Source: Actinophytocola algeriensis
GTDB taxonomy: Bacteria > Actinomycetota > Actinomycetes > Mycobacteriales > Pseudonocardiaceae
DNA length: 64,000 nt
Direction: 5' to 3'
NCBI RefSeq assembly: GCF_014203735.1
Contig: NZ_JACHJQ010000010.1
Location: forward strand, 124,001-188,000
In this document: one piece after another, positions 51,537-59,507 of the stretch
Numbering within the stretch: position 1 is the first letter of the stretch
Layout of the letters: every line of letters begins with the position of its first letter
Translations under genes and position numbers: made by a program
Notes under the pieces: generated by a model
Seen by the model: only the letters and a program-made list of their open reading frames with translations
What the model was told of the DNA's origin: nothing
Database searches by the model: none

Positions 51537-52511
51537 ATGGACGAATATATGGTCGCACCCGCTGACGCGGCACGCATCCGCGACTCGCTCAGCCAGCTCG
51601 CGAATACATACGAGCGGTTCGACAACTCCACCTACCTGAACACGATCTCTGGTTTGACGGAGCTCCTACCGGACGATCTCGCCGATCGCCTGGCACAACT
51701 GCGTGATCGACGTTCATCACCCGCCCTGCGGATTCGCGGCCTGTCGTTCGAGCTGACCACACCCACCCCGGCGCACTGGCGGGAATGGCAACCCGAGACC
51801 ACGCTCCTCCACGATTTCTGGCTGACCCTGGTGTGCGGGCAACTAGGTGAGCTCTTCTCGTACGCATCCCTTCAGGACGGACGTCTGGTCGAGGACCTCC
51901 TTCCGATCGAGGGCCTGGAAGACGCCCAGCTTGGGCTCAGCAGTATCGGAGGGTTCGACTTCCACGTCGACGACCCCTTCGACGACGACCGTTGCGACTT
52001 CTTCGGCCTGCTCGCCATGCGCAACCCGGACCGGACCGAAACCATCCTCGCCGCCATCGACGATGCCGACCTGTCCGGCCTGGATGTGGACGTGCTCTTC
52101 GAGCCACGCTTCCTCATCCGGGTCGACCCCGAGCACCTGGAGGGCATGGGGATCGACGACGAGGTGACCCTGCGGCGCCCGGTGTTGAGCGGCAGCCGGT
52201 CCCAACCGGGACTCTGCCTCGACTGGGCGTACACCGAGGCGGTGCCCGGAGACGACCGGGCGCAGGCGGCGCTCGCCGACCTGCGCGCGCGACTGGAGGC
52301 CGTGCGGACCGGCGTCGCCCTGGAGCCCGGGGACACGCTGCTCATCGACAACCATCGGCTGGTACACGGTCGACGACCGTTCCACGCGCGCTACGACGGC
52401 AACGACAGATGGCTCCGGCATGCCATGATCACCCTCGACCTCGAGCGCTCACGGGCACGCCGGTCCAGTGACGAGGACCGGGTCGTTGGTTTTCTGCCCC
52501 TGGGAACCTAG
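51537..52511 (+). CDS. Fe(II)/2-oxoglutarate oxygenase, clavaminate-synthase-like, HxD metal motif
   Basis: Likely hydroxylates or desaturates an amino-acid substrate, as VioC and OrfP do with arginine. In the 324-aa protein the first iron ligands are H143 and D145 in FHVDDPF, where the family usually has HxE; the distal ligand H277 (LVHGRR) and the 2-oxoglutarate-binding R291 are 14 residues apart, as in VioC. The segment DFFGLLAMRNPD is the typical CAS-family follow-on. The ATG at 51537 is chosen; a TTG at 51531 is possible and no strong ribosome site is visible. It is a distant paralogue of the protein at 60623. Confidence 0.87.
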   Translation: MDEYMVAPADAARIRDSLSQLANTYERFDNSTYLNTISGLTELLPDDLADRLAQLRDRRSSPALRIRGLSFELTTPTPAHWREWQPETTLLHDFWLTLVCGQLGELFSYASLQDGRLVEDLLPIEGLEDAQLGLSSIGGFDFHVDDPFDDDRCDFFGLLAMRNPDRTETILAAIDDADLSGLDVDVLFEPRFLIRVDPEHLEGMGIDDEVTLRRPVLSGSRSQPGLCLDWAYTEAVPGDDRAQAALADLRARLEAVRTGVALEPGDTLLIDNHRLVHGRRPFHARYDGNDRWLRHAMITLDLERSRARRSSDEDRVVGFLPLGT

Positions 52512-52577
52512 TGCCCCGCGCCGGAAACCGCGGATCCAGTTCGGCACAGTTGGCGAAGGACGGGTGATTCTGGCGGG

Positions 52578-53933
52578 ATGCGACTGAATGCCGCTCTCAT
52601 TGACCACTTGGTTGCCCACCAGTCGGCGGCGGTCCCCGTCCTGCGGGAACTGAGGGCCGAACTGCGGAGCACCGTGGGCGGGTTGCACCCACCAGCGGAA
52701 CCGATGGAAGTCCCGTTCCTGGTCGAGTCGGATGACCACGAGCACATGCGCCGCGGGGCCGACGTTCTCGTCACGGGACTCGCCGCCCTGCCGGAAATGG
52801 TTTTCGGTGACCTGGAAACGGCCATCCGGGAGTTGCGTGTACCGCAGGCGATCGCGCCTTTCCTCAAGGAGGACATCCCACTGGGTGTGCGGCTGGCACG
52901 GAGCGATTTCCTGCGCGGGCCTGATGGCTGGCGCCTGTGTGAGATCAACGTGACCGGTGCGGCCGGTGGGCTCGCTGTCGGTGATTATGACGATGTCGTC
53001 CGCCGTTACCCGTTGGTGGCCGATTTCCTCACGGAACATCGTCTTGCCAGCGTCTCACCGATCAGCGTGCTCGCCGGCGCCGTCACCGAACGCTGTGCGG
53101 GCCTGGCCATCGATGACCGGCCCGCCGTGGCCGTCATGGATTGGCAAGGGGTCGGAGCCGAACAGGAGACAGAGCAGCGGAGGATCGCCGATCTCTATCA
53201 GGCGCACGGATTCGACGCAATGCTCTGCCATCACCGAGAGGTCCGGTACCGAGCCGGCCGGCTCTGGCTTGGCCGGCGCCCGATCCAGGTTGTACATCGC
53301 GCTTTTCTTCTCGAAGACCTCCCGACCGATCCCGCGTCGGCCATGCCGGTGCTGGAAGCGGCTGCCGACGGCTCGATCGTCCTGATATCCACGTTCCGCG
53401 ACGAGTGGCTCGCGGGCAAGGCAGCGTTCGCGCTGCTGCACGAGGCGGTGCGCCGCGGACTGCTCGACCGGGACACTTCAGCCGCGGTGGGGTCCCTGGT
53501 CCCGCCCACGTGGCTGTTGGCAGGCGAGGGTGCCGGGCAGCGGGGCCCCTGGCTCAGCCTCCCGGAGCTGCGCGGCCGCAGTCCCGGAGAACTCGTTCTC
53601 AAGCCGGCCAACGGTTCCGGTGGCGCGGGCGTCGTGCTCGGTGTCAGCACACCGGAGCCCGCCTTCTGGAGTTCCGCCGAGCAGGCGGCCCGTGAGGATC
53701 GGACGCACGTCGTCCAGGACCTCATAATGCCGGACCCTGTCCCGTTTCCTTCGCTCGATGGCGGCAGGCTGGTCGTCTCGCCCTGGCAACCACTCGTCGG
53801 GATGTTCCAAGTGGACGGTGAAGACGCCGGGATGTGGGTACGAATGCGGCCAGGGGTGGCGCCGGGGATGATTGGCCGCCGGTTCCACGCCCCCTGGAGC
53901 GGTGGATGGGCGCCGGTCGTGCCACAATGCTGA
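52578..53933 (+). CDS. ATP-grasp-like ligase (tentative)
   Basis: A 451-aa protein with features of an ATP-grasp enzyme: WRLCEINVTGAAGG near 120, a glycine-rich nucleotide loop ELVLKPANGSGGAGVVLG near 342, and VVQDLIMPDP followed by a stretch suited to metal and substrate binding. The order recalls circularly permuted or glutathionylspermidine-synthase-like ligases, which join carboxylates to amines. I do not recognise a close family. It ends one base before the MFS gene, so they are coupled. In this cluster it would be a candidate for amide-bond formation in place of an NRPS. Confidence in the fold is moderate and in the reaction low. Confidence 0.6.
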   Translation: MRLNAALIDHLVAHQSAAVPVLRELRAELRSTVGGLHPPAEPMEVPFLVESDDHEHMRRGADVLVTGLAALPEMVFGDLETAIRELRVPQAIAPFLKEDIPLGVRLARSDFLRGPDGWRLCEINVTGAAGGLAVGDYDDVVRRYPLVADFLTEHRLASVSPISVLAGAVTERCAGLAIDDRPAVAVMDWQGVGAEQETEQRRIADLYQAHGFDAMLCHHREVRYRAGRLWLGRRPIQVVHRAFLLEDLPTDPASAMPVLEAAADGSIVLISTFRDEWLAGKAAFALLHEAVRRGLLDRDTSAAVGSLVPPTWLLAGEGAGQRGPWLSLPELRGRSPGELVLKPANGSGGAGVVLGVSTPEPAFWSSAEQAAREDRTHVVQDLIMPDPVPFPSLDGGRLVVSPWQPLVGMFQVDGEDAGMWVRMRPGVAPGMIGRRFHAPWSGGWAPVVPQC

Positions 53934-53934
53934 A

Positions 53935-55176
53935 ATGGTCGCGTATGTGCGCGGATTGAGAAGCCCCTTCTCCCGGTACTGGTTTTCGAATTTCTCCTCT
54001 GATTTCGGCGACGGTGTGCGGCTGGCGGCGTTTCCGCTCCTTGCCGCCCAGCTCACACAATCGCCGACGGCGGTGGCGGCGGTCACCGCTGTGCAGCAAC
54101 TCGCCTGGCCGCTGATGGGCGTGGGACTCGGCGTTCTCATCGACCGCTACGACAGTCGGCGGCTCATGGTGATCGTCGACATCGCACGGGCCGTGGTCGT
54201 CGCGGCTTTGGCAGCGGCGATCCTGGCCGATGTGGTCAGTCTCTGGCTCATCTACGCGGCCGCGTTCATCACCGGCGCGGGTGCGGCGCTGCGTGTGACC
54301 GCGGCGGCGATCGTCGTGCCACGCCTGGTCGAGCCCGTCGGCCTGGAACGGGCCAACTCCCGGGTGGTCACCGGGCAGATCGTGGGGACCGAACTGGCGG
54401 GACCCGCGGTGGGCGGCTGGCTGTTCGGCGTGGCCGCGGTCCTGCCTTTCGCCGTCAACGCCGGAACGCTGGGAATCGGCATCATTCTGCTGCTCACGCT
54501 CCCGAGCGTTTTCCGGCCGGTGCCCCAGGAACGGGCAGAGCAGGACCAGCCTTCCCCGAGGGCGCCCGCCAAACGCGACGACCTTCGCGATGGCGTTCGG
54601 TGGTTGTGGCGGCACGCCGAGATGCGGGACGTCACGATCGCCTCTGCCGTGGTGTGCGCGATGGACGCCGCCTGGTTCGCGGTCCTCGTCCTGTACGTGA
54701 CCGAGACTCTGCATCGGACGGCCAGTGTGTACGGCTTGCTCCTGGTCGTGGGGGCGCTCGGCGGGATAGCGGTCGGCATGCTGGGTGAGCGCGTCCTGCG
54801 GCGCATGGGACCCTGGCCCGCATTGGTCGTTTCCGGGCTGGCAATGGCACTTTCCCAGGCCGGACTCGGCCTCACCGACAACGTCGTCGTCGCCGCGGTC
54901 ATGCTGTTCGCCAGCAGCGGAGCCTTCGCCTTGTTCAACATCACGGCCGTCACGATGCGGCAGCGACAGGTACCCACGGCAATGCTCGGCCGCGTTTCCG
55001 GCCTGTACCTCACCGTGAGCCGAACCGCCGAGGTCCTGGGCGCGCTCATCGGCGGCGCGCTGGCGAGCTCCGCGGGAATCCGCGCCCCCATGCTGTTCGG
55101 CGCGATACCCATTGCCGCTGTGATGTTCTTCCTCGCATGGCAGTACCGATCCCGCCCGGATCCGTCAGCGCCCTAG
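53935..55176 (+). CDS. MFS transporter (EntS/MFS_3-like)
   Basis: A 413-aa, twelve-helix exporter of the major facilitator superfamily. The loop motif GVLIDRYDSRRLM between helices 2 and 3 (about 60-75) fits motif A, and the central cytoplasmic loop (PVPQERAEQDQPSPRAP) separates the two six-helix halves. The N terminus (FSRYWFSNFSSDFGDGVRLAAFPLLA) is typical of the EntS-like group. The ATG at 53935 comes one base after the ATP-grasp stop; the earlier start at 53872 would overlap that gene. It probably exports the product and gives self-resistance. Confidence 0.92.
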   Translation: MVAYVRGLRSPFSRYWFSNFSSDFGDGVRLAAFPLLAAQLTQSPTAVAAVTAVQQLAWPLMGVGLGVLIDRYDSRRLMVIVDIARAVVVAALAAAILADVVSLWLIYAAAFITGAGAALRVTAAAIVVPRLVEPVGLERANSRVVTGQIVGTELAGPAVGGWLFGVAAVLPFAVNAGTLGIGIILLLTLPSVFRPVPQERAEQDQPSPRAPAKRDDLRDGVRWLWRHAEMRDVTIASAVVCAMDAAWFAVLVLYVTETLHRTASVYGLLLVVGALGGIAVGMLGERVLRRMGPWPALVVSGLAMALSQAGLGLTDNVVVAAVMLFASSGAFALFNITAVTMRQRQVPTAMLGRVSGLYLTVSRTAEVLGALIGGALASSAGIRAPMLFGAIPIAAVMFFLAWQYRSRPDPSAP

Positions 55177-55199
55177 TACACAGTGGTCGTTGGTCGGGC

Positions 55200-55228
55200 G
55201 TTCGAACTGTACGTGCGATAGGCGGAAC
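55200..55228. promoter_or_regulatory. StrR-type operator candidate
   Basis: The 29-bp element begins GTTCGA and ends GGAAC, the length and outer half-sites of the StrR consensus as I recall it (GTTCRACTG, 11 nt, CRGTYGAAC); about 12 of 18 defined positions match. It lies 16 bp before the ATG of the LLM oxidoreductase gene. A StrR-like protein is encoded at 45154. Weak evidence. Confidence 0.35.
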
Positions 55229-55243
55229 GTTATCGTGCTGGCT

Positions 55244-56188
55244 ATGGAGCTTCGGGTCCTCACCGAACCACAGCAGGGCGCGACTTTCGACCAGCAGCTG
55301 GCAGTGGCGCGGCTTGCCGAGGAATGCGGCTTCACCGGTTTCTTCCGCACTGATCACCTGCAGCGCGAGGGTGATGCGGACGGCATGCCCGGGCCGACCG
55401 ACGCATGGATCACGCTCGCCGGCCTCGCCAGGGAAACCTCCCGGATCCGCCTGGGTACACTCATGACCTGTTCGACCTTCCGGAACCCCGGGCATTTGGC
55501 GATCATGGTGGCGCAGGTCGACGAGATGAGCGGTGGACGGGTCGAGCTCGGGCTCGGTGCGGGTTCGTTCGCCGGTGAGCACCACGCGCTCGGCATCCCG
55601 TTCCCTCCGGCCAAAGAACGGTTCGCACGTCTGGAGGAACAGCTCGCACTGATCACCGGACTGTGGACCGCGAGTCCTGGTCACCCGTACTCGTTCCAGG
55701 GGCAGTACCACGCGGTCCGCGACTACCCGGCCCTGGTGCGGCCGAGGCAGTCGCCGCACCCGCCGCTCGTGCTCGGCGGCCCGGGACTGAAGCGCACACC
55801 GGCCCTGGCCGCGAAGTTCGCCGACGAGTACAACGCCGACGGGGTGTCTCCCGCGGAATGCGCCGCCGCCTACGACAGGATCGGCGCGGCCTGCGAGAAG
55901 ATCGGGCGTGACCCGGCGGAGATGACCTTTTCCGCTGTGGTCACGATCTGCTGTGGCAGCGACCCGGCGGAGATCGCGCTACGGACGAACACCATTGCGG
56001 TAAAAGGCGGAAGTGACTTCACCGGCCATGCCGCCAATGGTGCGACGGGAACGCCCGCGCAGGTGGCCGAACGCCTTCGCGCGTTCGAGGAGGCTGGCGC
56101 GAGCCGCATCTACCTCCAGCTCTTCGACCTGACCGACCTGGACCACCTCCGCCTTGTCGCCGAGGAAGTACTGCCGCAACTCTCGTGA
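55244..56188 (+). CDS. LLM-class (luciferase-like) flavin/F420-dependent oxidoreductase
   Basis: A 314-aa TIM-barrel protein of the bacterial luciferase-like family. It has ARLAEECGFTGFFRTDHL near 22-39, GRVELGLGAGSFAGEHHALG near 104-123 and PPLVLGGPGLKRT near 172. The GAGSF segment and overall pattern fit F420-dependent enzymes more than FMN monooxygenases, but the cofactor is not certain. The ATG at 55244 is close to a -10-like TATCGT and has no ribosome site, so a leaderless mRNA is possible. It precedes the binding-protein gene by 13 nt. It could oxidise or reduce an intermediate of the second pathway. Confidence 0.88.
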   Translation: MELRVLTEPQQGATFDQQLAVARLAEECGFTGFFRTDHLQREGDADGMPGPTDAWITLAGLARETSRIRLGTLMTCSTFRNPGHLAIMVAQVDEMSGGRVELGLGAGSFAGEHHALGIPFPPAKERFARLEEQLALITGLWTASPGHPYSFQGQYHAVRDYPALVRPRQSPHPPLVLGGPGLKRTPALAAKFADEYNADGVSPAECAAAYDRIGAACEKIGRDPAEMTFSAVVTICCGSDPAEIALRTNTIAVKGGSDFTGHAANGATGTPAQVAERLRAFEEAGASRIYLQLFDLTDLDHLRLVAEEVLPQLS

Positions 56189-56201
56189 GACGGAGGGGCC
56201 G

Positions 56202-58091
56202 ATGACCCAGTTCCGGAAGAGGACCAAGGGCGTTACCGCGGCTGTCGCCGCAGCCGCCCTGGTCGCTGCCTGCACCGGAGGCTCCGACGCCCCCGTTGCC
56301 ATCGGACCGTCGGGCGAGATCGGTTCGGTGCCCCCTGCGGCGGCCGGACCTCAGTACACCGGCACGATCACCTGGGCCATGCAACCTGGCGCGACGCCGA
56401 ACTGGATCCTCCCGATCGACACGCAGGCCAGTTTCTCCCTCGCCAACGTGCATGGCTTCCAGTGGCTGATGTGGCGACCCCTGTACTGGAACCAGAACGG
56501 CACCGTGCCGGAAGTCGTCCCGTCCATGAGCTTGGCGGAATCCCCTGTGTGGTCGAACGGCGGCAAGACGGTGTCGATCACGATGAAGAGCAACTACAAG
56601 TGGTCCGACGGGCGGCCGATCACCTCGAAGGATCTGCTCTTCGACATAGAACTGATCAAGGCAGCCCTCAAGGAGGCGCCGTCCAACTGGCCCGCCTACG
56701 TGCCTGGCGGGTTCCCCGACGACCTGGTGAGCACGAGCACGCCGGATGATGCGACGCTGATCCTGAACCTGGCCGAGCCGGTCAACCCGAGCTGGTTCCA
56801 GCAGAACATCCTCTCCTACGGCGGGCCGGTGAATCCGCTTCCGTCACACGTGTGGGCGAAAGCAACAGCCGACGGGCCCATCCTCGACTTCACCAACCCG
56901 GACAACGCCAGGAAGATCTACAACTTCCTCGTCGAACAGACCAAGTCGCTGGACACCTATGCCACCAATCCACTGTGGCAGGTCGTGAACGGCCCCTACC
57001 GCCTCAGCGCCTTCAACTCCGTGACCGGCGCCTTCACGATGGTCCCCAACCCGTCCTACGGCGGCCCGCGCGTCGAGCGCATGTCCAACTTCGAAGGCGT
57101 GAGCTTCACCTCGAGCACCGCTGAGCTCAACGCGCTCAAGGCAGGTCACGTGGACGTCGGTTACATCGACCTCAACGCCGTACCGCAGATCCCGGCGATC
57201 GAACGCGCCGGCTACCACGTCTACGGCATGCCCAACTTCGGCAGCAACTTCATGGCCTTCAACTACCGAAACACCACCGGTCATTTCGACAAGATCGTGA
57301 GCCAGCTGTACTTCCGGCAGGTGCTGGCGCATCTGACGAACCAGAAAGGCTACATCAAGGCGTTCATGCACGGCGCGGGTCACGAGTCCTACGGTCCGGT
57401 ACCGGCCTACCCGAGAAGCCCCTACGTGCCGGATGACGCCACGGTCAACCCGTATCCGTTCAGCATCTCCGAGGCGACCCGCATCCTGCGGGCGCACGGC
57501 TGGACAGTGAACCCTGGCGGCACGACTGTGTGCTCGAGGCCGGGTTCCGGACCGGACGAGTGCGGCGCGGGCATCCCCGCCGGCACACCGTTGGCGTTCA
57601 ACCTGATCTACGCTTCCAGCCCGCCTCTCCTCGGCGAGGAGTCCGCCGCCCTCGCCTCGGATGCCAAGCAGGCAGGCATCGACATCGCCCTGGAGAGCAG
57701 CAGCCTCAGCTACATGATCAACCACTACAGCAACTCCGGCTCACCTGGGGACATAAACCGGTGGGCGATGCAGTACTTCGGTTCCCAGAGCAACAACCCC
57801 TACCCCACCCAGTACGGGTTCCTGAACACCGGCGGATCGTTCCAGATCGGCGACTACAGCAATCCCACGGCGGACAGGCTGATCGAAGCCTCGGTCACCA
57901 GCAGCGACCCGCAAGCGGTGAAGGACGAGGCGTCCTTCCTCAGCAAGGACGTGCCGGTCCTGTGGCTCCCCAACCACGATTCGATCCGGGCCTGGAAGAC
58001 CACCGTCTCGGGAGATCCCGCTTCCTTCGAGAACCTCACCCAGTACTACGTGACACCCGAGTTCTGGTACTTCACCACGCCCCAGAACTAG
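56202..58091 (+). CDS. Oligopeptide-binding lipoprotein (SBP_bac_5 family)
   Basis: Extracellular binding component of a peptide-type ABC importer. The 629-aa protein starts with a lipoprotein signal (MTQFRKRTKG, hydrophobic stretch, lipobox LVAAC with Cys near 27), followed by the family pattern: the TWAMQPGATPNWILP region, then FQWLMWRPLYW, KWSDGRPITSKDL and PLPSHVW. The ATG at 56202 follows GGAGGGG. It lies 8 kb from its probable partners, the permeases and fused ATPase at 46.3-50.3 kb, and no other permeases are in the window. The ligand is unknown. Binding of product or precursor is an inference from location. Confidence 0.94.
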   Translation: MTQFRKRTKGVTAAVAAAALVAACTGGSDAPVAIGPSGEIGSVPPAAAGPQYTGTITWAMQPGATPNWILPIDTQASFSLANVHGFQWLMWRPLYWNQNGTVPEVVPSMSLAESPVWSNGGKTVSITMKSNYKWSDGRPITSKDLLFDIELIKAALKEAPSNWPAYVPGGFPDDLVSTSTPDDATLILNLAEPVNPSWFQQNILSYGGPVNPLPSHVWAKATADGPILDFTNPDNARKIYNFLVEQTKSLDTYATNPLWQVVNGPYRLSAFNSVTGAFTMVPNPSYGGPRVERMSNFEGVSFTSSTAELNALKAGHVDVGYIDLNAVPQIPAIERAGYHVYGMPNFGSNFMAFNYRNTTGHFDKIVSQLYFRQVLAHLTNQKGYIKAFMHGAGHESYGPVPAYPRSPYVPDDATVNPYPFSISEATRILRAHGWTVNPGGTTVCSRPGSGPDECGAGIPAGTPLAFNLIYASSPPLLGEESAALASDAKQAGIDIALESSSLSYMINHYSNSGSPGDINRWAMQYFGSQSNNPYPTQYGFLNTGGSFQIGDYSNPTADRLIEASVTSSDPQAVKDEASFLSKDVPVLWLPNHDSIRAWKTTVSGDPASFENLTQYYVTPEFWYFTTPQN

Positions 58092-58122
58092 GCGGACGAC
58101 ACAGATCCCAGGACGGGCTGGC

Positions 58123-59376
58123 ATGGCAGAACGCGAAGTGCCGATGGCACCGGTGCAGCTGGAGATGTGGCACGCTGAGCAGACCACGGACTCCGCGCGC
58201 GAGAACGTCTACGGCGCCTTCAGGCTCCGTGGCCGCCTGGACGTGGCTGCCTTCAACCGGGCGCTGGCCGCCGTGGTGGCCAGGCACGAGCCGCTCCGCA
58301 CGACGACGGTCGCCACCTTGGAGCCGGTCCAACTCGTCTCCGACGTCGTGCCGGTCACCGCGGAGCCGATCGACGTAGCCGACGAAGCCGAGGCCGTCAG
58401 CCTGTTCACGACGATCTCGGCTACCCGGATTCCGTTGGACTCCCTACCGCTGTGGCGAATCACCCTGATGCGCCTGCCCGACGGCGATCACATCCTGGGG
58501 TTCGTCTTCCACCACATCATCGTCGACGGCTGGTCAGTGTTCGTCTTCCTGGCCGACCTGGGAGACGCCTACGGCCGGGCGCTGTCCGGTCGCGACCCCG
58601 CACTGAGCCCGTTGCCGTACACCTACAGCGACTACTGCCACGAAGAGCGGAACCTGCTTGGTACGAGCGAGTTCCGGGACATCCTGGCGCACTGGCGCAA
58701 GCTGCTGCCCAGTGCCCTGCCCGCAGTGCGCCTGCCCCGGGACGGAGGACGGATCGACGGGGCCGGGGCGCACGGGGCCATACTGGACACTCTTCTCGAC
58801 GCATCCGTGACAGCACAGCTGAACCAGCGCGCTCGCGCGTCACGCTGCACGGTCTTCACACTCATGCTCGACGCCGTCGCCATGACGCTGCGCGAGCACG
58901 CGGACACGGACGACGTCATCATCGGCGTGCCGTTCCACAACCGGACCAGGCGCAAGCTGCGTCCGCTGATCGGGTACGTCGTCAACGACGTACCCATGGT
59001 GCTGACCGAACTCGGCAGCCGAGGCTCGGATCGCGATCGGCTGGACTACGCGAAGTCGGTGACCGCCTCCGCCCTGCGCTACCCCAGAACCCGGCAGCTG
59101 CTGATGCGGGAACTCCACGGGTTGACGGACGTGGAGACGTACACGTTCATGCTCAACGTCCAGGGCTCGCCTGGCATCGCCTACGGCCTGGCGGACATCG
59201 ACATGGCGGAAGAGATCCCCGTGTACAACGGGACCTTCCTCCACGACTTCGAACTGATGCTGGAAAGGTCTTCCGACCAGATCACCGGGTATCTCCTGTA
59301 CGACGCGGACTCGTACTCGCGATCGCGGGCGGATGCGCTCTGGACCGGCCTCAAGAGCAGGTTGCTCGGTCAGTGA
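58123..59376 (+). CDS. Free-standing condensation-domain protein
   Basis: A 417-aa single NRPS-type condensation domain. The catalytic motif is intact: HHIIVDG at 130-136 with H131 as the base. Other family marks are the N-terminal PMAPVQLEMWHAEQ, RHEPLRTT near 54, and VIIGVPFHNRTRRKLRPLIG near 265. No adenylation or carrier domain is fused or encoded nearby. It could join two small acyl/amine partners, one possibly bound to a carrier protein encoded to the right of the window, or act as an acyltransferase. The ATG at 58123 follows AGGACGGG. It is the last gene of the plus-strand run, convergent with the amidinotransferase. Confidence 0.9.
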   Translation: MAEREVPMAPVQLEMWHAEQTTDSARENVYGAFRLRGRLDVAAFNRALAAVVARHEPLRTTTVATLEPVQLVSDVVPVTAEPIDVADEAEAVSLFTTISATRIPLDSLPLWRITLMRLPDGDHILGFVFHHIIVDGWSVFVFLADLGDAYGRALSGRDPALSPLPYTYSDYCHEERNLLGTSEFRDILAHWRKLLPSALPAVRLPRDGGRIDGAGAHGAILDTLLDASVTAQLNQRARASRCTVFTLMLDAVAMTLREHADTDDVIIGVPFHNRTRRKLRPLIGYVVNDVPMVLTELGSRGSDRDRLDYAKSVTASALRYPRTRQLLMRELHGLTDVETYTFMLNVQGSPGIAYGLADIDMAEEIPVYNGTFLHDFELMLERSSDQITGYLLYDADSYSRSRADALWTGLKSRLLGQ

Positions 59377-59507
59377 CATGGCCTCGCCTCCGCTCGGCGT
59401 CCGCGGGCCTGTACCCGGCGTCTTCCCTCCTGCGCGCGGAAGGCCCCTGGGCTCGTTCCTCGCACATGGACCTTCCGTGCTCGTCAGTCCAGACGCCGGC
59501 GGCCCGC

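Noticed and set aside
59377-59507. CGGAAGG/CCTTCCG pair between the convergent genes as a terminator
   Set aside because: Only 7 bp with a 27-nt loop in GC-rich DNA, not better than chance.
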